39,140 bases of DNA from Acholeplasmataceae bacterium UBA5617 (GTDB lineage: Bacteria; Bacillota_I; Bacilli_A; Acholeplasmatales; Acholeplasmataceae): contig DIKN01000025.1 of the NCBI GenBank assembly GCA_002424575.1, positions 1 to 39,140 of the forward strand, in the 5' to 3' direction. Below the pieces are notes generated by a model. It was not told the DNA's origin. It saw nothing but the letters and a program-made list of their open reading frames with translations, and made no database searches. Positions within the stretch are counted from its first letter, which is position 1, and the number at the start of each line of letters is the position of its first letter. Positions 25,082 through 33,343 of this stretch are shown in pieces. Made by a program: the position numbers and the translations under genes.

Positions 25082-28000
25082 AATACTGATATTTATGATG
25101 ATGGTTGTGGCACTGCTCCTCAGTTTTTCCACACCTCATAGTGAAGCGAGTTCTCCACTGATCAATTTAGTTCGTGGCGGATCAACGATTTTTCATTATA
25201 ATACAACAACACCCGTAACGATTCCACAGTATTATGAGGAATCGGATACGGAGTTTCGTGCTGTCTGGGTAGCTACGGTCTTCAATTTGAACATGCCTAA
25301 GCATACGAGCGAAGTACAATTTAAAACAGATTTTCAAAGTTTAGTCGCAAAAATTAAAGCGAAAAACATGAATGCAATTCTTTTTCAAGTGCGGCCTACC
25401 AACGACGCCTTTTACGATTCTGATTATGCACCATGGAGTAAGTATGTGACAGGCACTGAAGGTGTATCCCCAGGTTGGGATCTCATGCAGTACATGATTG
25501 ACTATGCCCATGCACAAGGATTAGAATTTCATGCGTGGATGAACCCTTATCGTGTTCAAAATACAGCACTCAGCAAAAATGAGATGCTTTCAACACTACA
25601 TAACGAAAACTTTGCTAAACAGAACCCTGACCTTGTCATTGCAGGGACGTATTCTAATAATGTTTATCCTTATATTCTCAACCCAGGTGAACCCGCAGTC
25701 AAAACATATATACGCAACGTTGTCAAAGAACTTTTAGAGCTTTATGACGTTGATGGCGTTCATTTTGATGATTATTTTTATCCCTATTCAGGATTAACAT
25801 CAGATTCAACAACCTATAATACCTATAAACTTCCGGGACAAACACTCGGTGATTGGCGTAGAGAAAACGTCAACGATGTCATTCGTGGTGTCATGGAAGA
25901 TGTGGTCGCACACAACACGCTCCATAGCAAAGATGTCCGTTTTGGCGTTTCCCCCTTTGGTATTTGGAAATCACAAGGCGATGGATCCAACACATCCACG
26001 GGAACTTCACAAAGCTATTATGATCAGTTTGCTGATAGTAAACGTTGGGTTGATGAGGGATGGCTTCATTACATCTGTCCACAGGTTTACTGGAGTTTTC
26101 AACACGCAACTGCTCCTTATGCTGATGTCGTGGATTGGTGGGCAAGCGTTGTAAGAGAAACAGATGTAGATTTAGTCATTGGCCACGGCATTCATAACAT
26201 GAATAATTGGTTATCTGATGAAATTCAAACACAATTGCGTTACAATCAAAAACATCCTGAAATCAAAGGCTCAGCATTTTATAGTGCAAACTATTTAACC
26301 TATTCACAACTGAACACCTTAACAACAACGCACTGGACATCTGTACCACTCAATACATGGCCAGAAAGCGATGTCGCTTCACCGGTGGTCGTTTTGACAG
26401 GAACCAAAGATGGAACCATTTATACAAGTAACGTCACAGCAACCATCACATCAGACCATACCATTTATTACCGTATCAATGGTGGCGAATGGATGCTATA
26501 TAGCGAGCCTATCTTATTTAACACGGAGGGCGTCTTTAATCTTCACGTCAAAGGTGTAACCAACACCCTAGAAGAATCACTGGTTTCGGGTTATACCATT
26601 GAGATTGATAAAGCTAATAATGATATTCCAGTGATCACCGTGAATGGAACCATGAGTGGGACAAGCTATCTCACAGGATCCACAGTTTCCATCACATCAG
26701 GTGGGTCACCCATATGGGTTGCGATTAACCATGGGAATGTCGGTGAATGGGGTCTCTACACGGGACCAATCACCCTGAATGGGACCGGGAATTATTATGT
26801 TAGAACAAAAACAGTCAACGATGAAGGGGTTGAATCGATTGAAGTCAATCGGTTGATCAATGTTGTATTACCGTGTTATCCCGTTCCTGAAATCGATGTC
26901 ATCGGTACTGGGACTCACCCCTATTATCGCGAAGTTACGATGTCCATCAACGGACAGACAAGTGTCTCCTATCGGGTGAATGGTGGAACATGGACAACGT
27001 ATTCTGCAACACTTACCTTTCCCAATGAAGGAACATATGTCATCGATTACCGCAATAATGACGGTTGTATGGTTGTCACAACAGAGACCATTCATGTCGA
27101 TCGAACAGCACCCGATGAACCTAGTCTGATCATCACAGGTGGTTATGATGGACGCTATTATATTGAAGAAACAACGCTGAATCTTTCCCCCGTACAAGCA
27201 CAAGACAAAGTGTGGTATCGCCTACACAACGGTAAAGTGTGGTCACCATGGACGGTATATACAACGACACTTAATCTTAAAATTAATGCAACCTATACGT
27301 TAGAATACTATGCAGAAGATTTAGCGGGAAATACATCAGACACCTTTGAAGCACGTATCAGGCTCAATATTCCACCTAATGAAGAAAATCAATATGTGGA
27401 ACGAAATGGCCAATACGTGACCTATTACAACTCATCTATTCCCATTGAACTCCCAAGACCCTATGTAGAAAAAGAAAAAGAAGTGCGCGCCGTTTGGGTT
27501 GCTACCGTTGGAAATATTGATATTCCTCAACACACCTCAGAAGCACAATACAAAAACGAGATCACTAAGATTTTAAACCGCGTTGAACAACTTCATTTCA
27601 ACACCATTTTCTTCCAAGTTAGACCCATGAACGATGCCTTTTATCCCTCAAGTTATGCCCCTTTTTCTCGCTATTTAACAGGTGTTGAAGGACAAGACCC
27701 CGGTTGGGATGTCTTAGAATATATCATTGCTGAAGGTCATAAACGAGGGATTGAAATCCACGCATGGCTTAATCCTTACCGCGTATCTAATCTTTCAGGA
27801 AGTAAAGAAACTCAACTTGCGGCACTTCATCCTGACAACTTTGCAAGACAGAATCCCGACCTTGTTTTACAAGATCTTCAAGGACGCTTGATTCTTAATC
27901 CCGGCGAAAATCAAGTGCGTGCATACATTAAAAATGTCATTCAGGAATTGATGGCCAACTATGATATCGATGGTATCCATTTTGATGATTATTTCTATTC

Positions 28001-28931
28001 CTATAATGGTATGGATAATCTTCAGGATGATGATACTTATCAAGCGACTAAATTGGAAGGCCAAACGTTAGCGGATTGGCGTAGAGAAAACGTGAATGTG
28101 CTTGTACGGGATATTTTTAACATCGTAGAAAACTATAACAGCACACATCAAACGTTCGTTAAATTTGGAATTTCTCCCTTTGGTATTTGGAAATCACAAG
28201 GGATTGATGGATCAAATACCTCAACATCCACCATGCAAAGCTATTCTGCACAGTATGCAGATACAAAAAAATGGGTGGAAGAGGGTTGGTTGCATTACAT
28301 TATGCCACAACTTTACTGGCAATTTGATCACAGTCTTGCTCCATACGCTGATCTTGTTGATTGGTGGGCAGAACTCTGTGCATCAAGTGGTGTCGATTTA
28401 ATCATTGGACATGGGTTTTATCGCTATGCAGAAGCCAATGCATGGACCAATGAAAGTGAATTTTTAGAACAACTCCGCTACAATCAAAAATATGACATCA
28501 TTAAAGGAAGTACACTCTTCAGCTATAAAACTTTAAATAGTTCCAATATCCTTGTGACAGGTGCACTGACACGCCTTCAAAACACGTATTGGACCTCTTA
28601 TGTGGGTTTCCCGTGGTTAAGCGATGTAAAACCTGAAGACCCAACCGTTATTTGTGAACCCGATCAAACGTTAATCGATGGCCAATGTGTGGATAATCCT
28701 CCCGTGTGTGAAGCTGATCAAACGCTTATCGATGGCGAATGTGTTGACAATCCCGTGGTATGCCCTACCGGTGAGGAATGGGATGGCGATTCATGTGAAC
28801 CCATCGACCAGCCTGTAGAGCCTGAACAACCTACTAACAATGTGGTCATGACGGTCGTCATCGTGGGAGGATCCATTTCCGGTTTAGCAGTTGTCATTTT
28901 CTTAGTTCGAAAGTTAATTTTAAAGATATGA
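25068..28931 (+). CDS. Surface protein with two GHL10 glycosidase domains, Ig-like repeats, C-x10-C repeats and C-terminal anchor, 1287 aa
   Basis: Order of parts: signal peptide (about 1-27); GHL10 domain 1 (about 45-425) with FRAVWVATV, FHAWMNPYRV, VDGVHFDDYFYPY near 230 and FGVSPFGIW near 292; three to four chitobiase-C/Ig-like beta modules (about 440-760), such as TIYYRINGGEWMLYSEPI; GHL10 domain 2 (about 773-1180) with VRAVWVATV, IHAWLNPYRV and IDGIHFDDYFY; three 18-residue C-x10-C repeats (1196-1249); then a transmembrane helix and basic tail (about 1259-1287). Both catalytic domains keep the paired Asp. It should hydrolyse glycan at the cell surface, tethered to the membrane. Peptide-free peptidoglycan is the likeliest substrate by comparison with DigH. 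GGGGGAGG precedes ATG 25068. Confidence 0.88.
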   Translation: MKRFKILIFMMMVVALLLSFSTPHSEASSPLINLVRGGSTIFHYNTTTPVTIPQYYEESDTEFRAVWVATVFNLNMPKHTSEVQFKTDFQSLVAKIKAKNMNAILFQVRPTNDAFYDSDYAPWSKYVTGTEGVSPGWDLMQYMIDYAHAQGLEFHAWMNPYRVQNTALSKNEMLSTLHNENFAKQNPDLVIAGTYSNNVYPYILNPGEPAVKTYIRNVVKELLELYDVDGVHFDDYFYPYSGLTSDSTTYNTYKLPGQTLGDWRRENVNDVIRGVMEDVVAHNTLHSKDVRFGVSPFGIWKSQGDGSNTSTGTSQSYYDQFADSKRWVDEGWLHYICPQVYWSFQHATAPYADVVDWWASVVRETDVDLVIGHGIHNMNNWLSDEIQTQLRYNQKHPEIKGSAFYSANYLTYSQLNTLTTTHWTSVPLNTWPESDVASPVVVLTGTKDGTIYTSNVTATITSDHTIYYRINGGEWMLYSEPILFNTEGVFNLHVKGVTNTLEESLVSGYTIEIDKANNDIPVITVNGTMSGTSYLTGSTVSITSGGSPIWVAINHGNVGEWGLYTGPITLNGTGNYYVRTKTVNDEGVESIEVNRLINVVLPCYPVPEIDVIGTGTHPYYREVTMSINGQTSVSYRVNGGTWTTYSATLTFPNEGTYVIDYRNNDGCMVVTTETIHVDRTAPDEPSLIITGGYDGRYYIEETTLNLSPVQAQDKVWYRLHNGKVWSPWTVYTTTLNLKINATYTLEYYAEDLAGNTSDTFEARIRLNIPPNEENQYVERNGQYVTYYNSSIPIELPRPYVEKEKEVRAVWVATVGNIDIPQHTSEAQYKNEITKILNRVEQLHFNTIFFQVRPMNDAFYPSSYAPFSRYLTGVEGQDPGWDVLEYIIAEGHKRGIEIHAWLNPYRVSNLSGSKETQLAALHPDNFARQNPDLVLQDLQGRLILNPGENQVRAYIKNVIQELMANYDIDGIHFDDYFYSYNGMDNLQDDDTYQATKLEGQTLADWRRENVNVLVRDIFNIVENYNSTHQTFVKFGISPFGIWKSQGIDGSNTSTSTMQSYSAQYADTKKWVEEGWLHYIMPQLYWQFDHSLAPYADLVDWWAELCASSGVDLIIGHGFYRYAEANAWTNESEFLEQLRYNQKYDIIKGSTLFSYKTLNSSNILVTGALTRLQNTYWTSYVGFPWLSDVKPEDPTVICEPDQTLIDGQCVDNPPVCEADQTLIDGECVDNPVVCPTGEEWDGDSCEPIDQPVEPEQPTNNVVMTVVIVGGSISGLAVVIFLVRKLILKI
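28653..28814 (+). repeat. Three tandem 54-base repeats encoding C-x10-C modules
   Basis: The units start at 28653, 28707 and 28761, each beginning with a Cys codon. The first two encode CEPDQTLIDGQCVDNPPV and CEADQTLIDGECVDNPVV, and the third is the diverged CPTGEEWDGDSCEPIDQP. They lie between the catalytic domain and the membrane anchor. Confidence 0.85.
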
Positions 28932-29980
28932 AAAAAGTTGATCAAATTTTATTAAAAGCGATTGAAGAAGGCTCCTTCCCTGGAGCCTCCTACGCTATCG
29001 TCAATGAAAGCGGTTTTATTGATTCCATCACTCTCGGATATTTTAGGTTATTCCCTGAAAAAGAGACGAACAAACAAGATGTCATCTACGATGTCGCTTC
29101 ATTAACTAAAGTCATTTCAACGACGACCATGATCATGAGACTTATCGAAGAACGTCAACTTTCATTGGATACAAAGATCATACAAATCCTTGAACGTTTT
29201 AAGCACGAAAAGATCACCATCTATCATTTATTAACGCACACATCCGGGCTACCTGCAGATATTAGACGAGCGAACACACTGAAATCAAGAGATGAAGTCC
29301 TCGATAAAGTTTATGAAGTCGATGTGATCCATCCGGTTGGAGATACCATTGTTTATTCCGATATTGGTTTCATCCTCCTCGGTCAAATCATTGAGAAGAT
29401 CACCCAAAAAAGATTATCAGATTATGCACATGAGATCATCTTTTCTCCCTTAAAAATGAAAGACACATCCTATCATCCTGATCGCAAGCGATGTGCCCCA
29501 ACCGAACTCAGAAACGATTTGGTTTACCAAGGTTATCTACAAGGTCTTGTTCATGATGAAAAATCGTTTGCTATGGGTGGGGAAGCAGGACATGCTGGTT
29601 TGTTTACCACCACACATGATATTGGGCTCTTCATGCAAGCTATTTTAAGCAATCAATTTGTTTTCAAAAAAGAAACATTGGATATGCTCTTTAAAGTTCG
29701 AGAAGAAAGAATGTTTGAGGATGGAACACACTTGGCAAGAGCTCTAGGCTGGGATAAACCAACCGGACGATCATCAGCAGGTGCTTATGTTGATTTTGAT
29801 GAAACCATCATTCATACCGGGTTTACAGGATGCAACATGTTCATCGATCGAAAGCATAAAATAGGTTTCGTCATGTTATCTAACGATGTTCACCCCACAC
29901 GCGAAACCAAAGGAATACTTAAATTGCGTCACGAGATCAGCAATCTTGTGATGTTAGCACAGAAAGGAAATGAGTTATGA
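28928..29980 (+). CDS. Serine beta-lactamase-fold hydrolase (AmiE/YbbE- or AmpC-like), 350 aa
   Basis: The class C beta-lactamase/penicillin-binding fold is clear. Ser58-x-x-Lys61 lies in VASLTK, Tyr143-Ser-Asp is in VYSDIGF, and His296-Thr-Gly is the third box. LLTHTSGLPAD is also typical. The protein lacks a signal peptide, so it is cytoplasmic. In B. subtilis the MurNAc operon carries such a protein, YbbE (AmiE), which removes the peptide from MurNAc-peptides. An intracellular amidase of this type would fit here well (inference); a plain esterase is the alternative. The ATG overlaps the stop of the large GHL10 gene (ATGA), and its own stop overlaps the amidase gene, so it is part of the same operon. 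Confidence 0.83.
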   Translation: MKKVDQILLKAIEEGSFPGASYAIVNESGFIDSITLGYFRLFPEKETNKQDVIYDVASLTKVISTTTMIMRLIEERQLSLDTKIIQILERFKHEKITIYHLLTHTSGLPADIRRANTLKSRDEVLDKVYEVDVIHPVGDTIVYSDIGFILLGQIIEKITQKRLSDYAHEIIFSPLKMKDTSYHPDRKRCAPTELRNDLVYQGYLQGLVHDEKSFAMGGEAGHAGLFTTTHDIGLFMQAILSNQFVFKKETLDMLFKVREERMFEDGTHLARALGWDKPTGRSSAGAYVDFDETIIHTGFTGCNMFIDRKHKIGFVMLSNDVHPTRETKGILKLRHEISNLVMLAQKGNEL

Positions 29981-32900
29981 AGAAAATCGCGACCAGTTTA
30001 TGTCTCTTACTCCTTGCTTTGGCATTAGCAAGTTGTACAGGGAATATCACGATTGAAGGTAATCAAACGGTTAGCCTTAAAGAAGGAGATACACTCACGT
30101 TGGATGTGACATCCACAGATAAAAAAGGTTTAACGTTTGCAACATCCAACAGCAGTATTGTTGCAGTGGATGAAACCGGAAAAATCACCGCTGTATCAGA
30201 AGGTGTTGCGACCATCACAGTTGGATCAAAATCCAATGACGATTTAACCTTTGAAATAACGGTAACCGTCTTGAAACGAGTAACCTTATCTGCAACATCA
30301 TCAAATGTAGTTGTCACCGCGGGCAATACCCTAGAAGTTGGGTATACAGCGAATGATGATGTGACGTTTTCAACATCATCCAGTGCAATCTTTACCGTGA
30401 ACACCCAAGGGATGATCACTGGTGTTGCAGAAGGCAGTGCAACCCTTACGATTACATCTGTCAGCGATCCAACTGTTAAAGTTGATATCAGTGTCGTTGT
30501 TCGTAAAGTTGTGACCATCAGTGTGACCGATTATGAACATGAGATGATTGTTGGAGAAACCGGTCAAATCACTGTGAATAGCGAAGAAGCTGTGACCTAT
30601 GAATCGCTTGATGAAAGCATTTTAACGGTCAGTACAACCGGTGTTGTTACACCCCTACTCGCAGGTGAAACAACCATAGTGATTACATCCGTATACGACG
30701 AAGACGTAAAAGAAGAGATTGTTATTAAAGTGTATAGCCCCATTGAAAGTCTTGCGATTGATGGACCATCTGAGATGACGATTTATGGACAAGATAAAAC
30801 GCTAAATGTTATAGTCTCTCCAAGTCAAGCGTATCCATATATCACATGGAGCAGTTCAAATAGTGAGATTGCAACCATTGATGAAACGGGTAAAATGACC
30901 ATTCATCAAAAGGGAACCGTTGTTTTTACGGCAACATCAACGATGAATGATCAAGTTGTAGCAACACACACTCTTGATATTCGTAATCAAATCGTTGTAG
31001 ATCGAAATCTAACTTCAGGTTCAATTGATTACTTAGGTATGAATTTTGCCTACGGTTATGAAGCATTTTCCAACATTCAGGATGCTCTAGAAGTTGCTGA
31101 AGATGGTGTCGTTATGTTTGTCCTTGAAGGTAGTTATACAGAAGATGTAACGATCACTCAAAATAATTTATATTTATTAGGTATCAACGATGTAAACTTC
31201 CAGGGACATATGATAATCGATGCAGATGGAGTCACCATTAGTCATGTGAGTATGACAGGGAATTCTTCCATTCTTTCGACATCAGCACACGAAAATCTTG
31301 TCATCTACGATATTAAAGCAACCGATATTACAGGATCATTCATCACCTTATCAAATATGTCAGGTCTTATTCAAATTGAAAATAACACCATTGATGGTGT
31401 TACGGGTACAGCCATCAGTCTATCAGGTTCTGTTGACGGACAAATCAGTATTCGAAAGAACCTTATAACCGATGTAGGGACAGCGATTTCTGTTAAACCA
31501 AGCATAACGCATGCAACAACACTAGAAATCAAAGTTGAACGTAATGACATTTTAAATGTGACAGATGGCATCATCATCGAAAACACAGCAGCCATTCATG
31601 CCTATGCACGTTTTAATTCAGTCGTGAATGCAACAGGATTCTTAGCTCGATCGAATGCAAACAACAGTGTTGAAATGACACTCAACCATTGGGGCATGGA
31701 AACATTAGACATGAATAAGTTTGAAAACATTCCAGCAGCTATGCTACTTGGCCATTATGCACTCAAAACTCAGATCATCAGTGAATTGGCTTATAACCCA
31801 TTAGTTCCGACAAAAATACTCATTACAAATCCCATTACCGAAATCATGGTCGGGGAGTCCTATAAACTCACTTATACAAGTTTGCCTTATGATCTCATTA
31901 CTGATCGCATTCGTTGGATTACATCAAATCCTGAAGTTGGAACCATACAAAGCGATGGAACATTTACATCTTTAAAGAGTGGCGAAGTGTCTTTTACAGT
32001 TCGCTCAACGGTTAATACATCGATCAATTCAGTGATAACGATTACCATTACAACCTATCCAGGAATTGAACTTAAACCAACCAATGTCTTAAATACGAAT
32101 ATTGCAGGAACAACACTAACTCTTGAAGCCACACCTTTCCCCGTATTTATTAAAGACGAAGATGTCAATTTTACATCGAATCACCCAGAGATTGCATCGG
32201 TCGATCCCTATGGTGTCGTTTCTTTACACACGCCAGGAGTTGTCACCATCACCGCTTATCTCGTCGATGATCCAGGTGTGACAAATACGTACACCTTCGA
32301 GGTTTATCCATCACTCGATGAGAACAATCTCCTTGACCTATTAACATCCAACATGGTGACATATACAACACCTCATCGTTGGACTGCTGTGGGAGTTGGA
32401 TTCAATTACAATGACTTTAAATATGAGAGTGTTTCACGCTATTATTTTGGATCTTACAGTATCAACCAATCAAAGATTGTCCCCATCAGTGAAGGTATTC
32501 GACCAGGTATTGGCATGACAGATCATCCTGTAGGTATCACACAATATAATCCATACAATGTTTACTGGGTAGTTGTTCATGACACAGCCAATACCAATCC
32601 AGGATCAGGAGCACTTGCTCATGCAAATTACTTATATAGCAATGCGATGGCTGGCAATCAGCTCTTTGTATCGTGGCATTTCACCATTGATGATAAAGAA
32701 CTTTACCAACACTTGCCTGAAATTGAAAGAGGTTATCATGCTGGCGATGGATCTGTCCTACCCGGACAAAGCACAACCTATCTTGGTGGTGGAAACAGAA
32801 ATGGTATCGGTATCGAAACAGGGGTTAACCAAGATGCTGATGTCTACAGAACTTGGCAGCGCACAGCAAAATTTGGTACAGATCTGTTGATTAAATATAA

Positions 32901-33207
32901 CTTACCTCTCACACACATGCGTTACCATGTTGATTTCTCAGGTAAAAACTGTCCACAAACCATGCGTAATGCAGGACTAGTCCCTCTGTTTGAAGAGATG
33001 AAAAGTGTTGAATACAAAGTCAGTTTGAACTTTCCAGATGCTGAAATTACCTTTGTATCAGATAACCCTGAGTATGTTGACCACACCGGTCGTGTCATTA
33101 AAATGCCAGACCGTTCATTAACAGTAAGCTTCACAGTGACCGTAACTCTTGGTGGTGTTACACAATCGAGAACGTTCCATAGTTACTTACCAGGTACAGT
33201 TTTCTAA
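29977..33207 (+). CDS. Lipoprotein N-acetylmuramoyl-L-alanine amidase with Big2 repeats and beta-helix, 1076 aa
   Basis: The lipobox LALASC places lipidation at about residue 20. Then come four Big2 (bacterial Ig-like) repeats (about 25-340), for example TFATSNSSIVAVDETGKITA; a right-handed parallel beta-helix-like region (about 350-600) with repeated short strands such as ITGSFITLSNMSGLIQIENN; two more Big2-like repeats (about 615-770); an Amidase_2 domain (about 850-1005); and a C-terminal Ig-like part. The zinc ligands are visible: His868 in VVVHDT, His984 in YHVDF and Cys992, the last two 8 residues apart as in T7 lysozyme. It cuts the MurNAc-L-Ala bond, exposing denuded glycan for the GHL10 enzymes. 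It is the last gene of the operon. Confidence 0.88.
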   Translation: MKKIATSLCLLLLALALASCTGNITIEGNQTVSLKEGDTLTLDVTSTDKKGLTFATSNSSIVAVDETGKITAVSEGVATITVGSKSNDDLTFEITVTVLKRVTLSATSSNVVVTAGNTLEVGYTANDDVTFSTSSSAIFTVNTQGMITGVAEGSATLTITSVSDPTVKVDISVVVRKVVTISVTDYEHEMIVGETGQITVNSEEAVTYESLDESILTVSTTGVVTPLLAGETTIVITSVYDEDVKEEIVIKVYSPIESLAIDGPSEMTIYGQDKTLNVIVSPSQAYPYITWSSSNSEIATIDETGKMTIHQKGTVVFTATSTMNDQVVATHTLDIRNQIVVDRNLTSGSIDYLGMNFAYGYEAFSNIQDALEVAEDGVVMFVLEGSYTEDVTITQNNLYLLGINDVNFQGHMIIDADGVTISHVSMTGNSSILSTSAHENLVIYDIKATDITGSFITLSNMSGLIQIENNTIDGVTGTAISLSGSVDGQISIRKNLITDVGTAISVKPSITHATTLEIKVERNDILNVTDGIIIENTAAIHAYARFNSVVNATGFLARSNANNSVEMTLNHWGMETLDMNKFENIPAAMLLGHYALKTQIISELAYNPLVPTKILITNPITEIMVGESYKLTYTSLPYDLITDRIRWITSNPEVGTIQSDGTFTSLKSGEVSFTVRSTVNTSINSVITITITTYPGIELKPTNVLNTNIAGTTLTLEATPFPVFIKDEDVNFTSNHPEIASVDPYGVVSLHTPGVVTITAYLVDDPGVTNTYTFEVYPSLDENNLLDLLTSNMVTYTTPHRWTAVGVGFNYNDFKYESVSRYYFGSYSINQSKIVPISEGIRPGIGMTDHPVGITQYNPYNVYWVVVHDTANTNPGSGALAHANYLYSNAMAGNQLFVSWHFTIDDKELYQHLPEIERGYHAGDGSVLPGQSTTYLGGGNRNGIGIETGVNQDADVYRTWQRTAKFGTDLLIKYNLPLTHMRYHVDFSGKNCPQTMRNAGLVPLFEEMKSVEYKVSLNFPDAEITFVSDNPEYVDHTGRVIKMPDRSLTVSFTVTVTLGGVTQSRTFHSYLPGTVF

Positions 33208-33279
33208 ATTCAATAAGGTGAAAAAAATTATCAAAATATAAAATTCACCCCTGAAAACATGAAACATTACCATATTGAA

Positions 33280-33309
33280 TTGACAGCGCTTTCATTTAAA
33301 GTGTAAAAT
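33280..33309 (+). promoter_or_regulatory. Strong promoter of the surface-protein gene
   Basis: A perfect -35 TTGACA (33280-33285) is followed by an 18-base spacer and TAAAAT (33304-33309). The -10 lies inside a short inverted repeat GTGTA-AAA-TACAC (33301-33313). AGGAGG at 33333-33338 gives strong translation. Confidence 0.75.
33281..33294 (-). promoter_or_regulatory. Putative cre site overlapping the -35 box
   Basis: On the minus strand the sequence is TGAAAGCGCTGTCA, a match to the TGWAANCGNTNWCA form of the cre consensus at every position. It covers the -35 hexamer of the surface-protein promoter, where CcpA binding would block RNA polymerase. Confidence 0.62.
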
Positions 33310-33343
33310 ACACTTAAAATAGAACGAAAATTAGGAGGATAAA

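Noticed and set aside
28653..28814. The tandem 54-base units as a CRISPR-like or satellite repeat
   Set aside because: They are in frame and code for Cys modules, have no spacers and are diverged at third positions.
33218..33249. Inverted repeat GGTGAA / TTCACC after the amidase gene as a terminator
   Set aside because: Only six pairs around a 20-base A/T-rich loop and no T tract. It is not listed; the operon end is left without a clear terminator.
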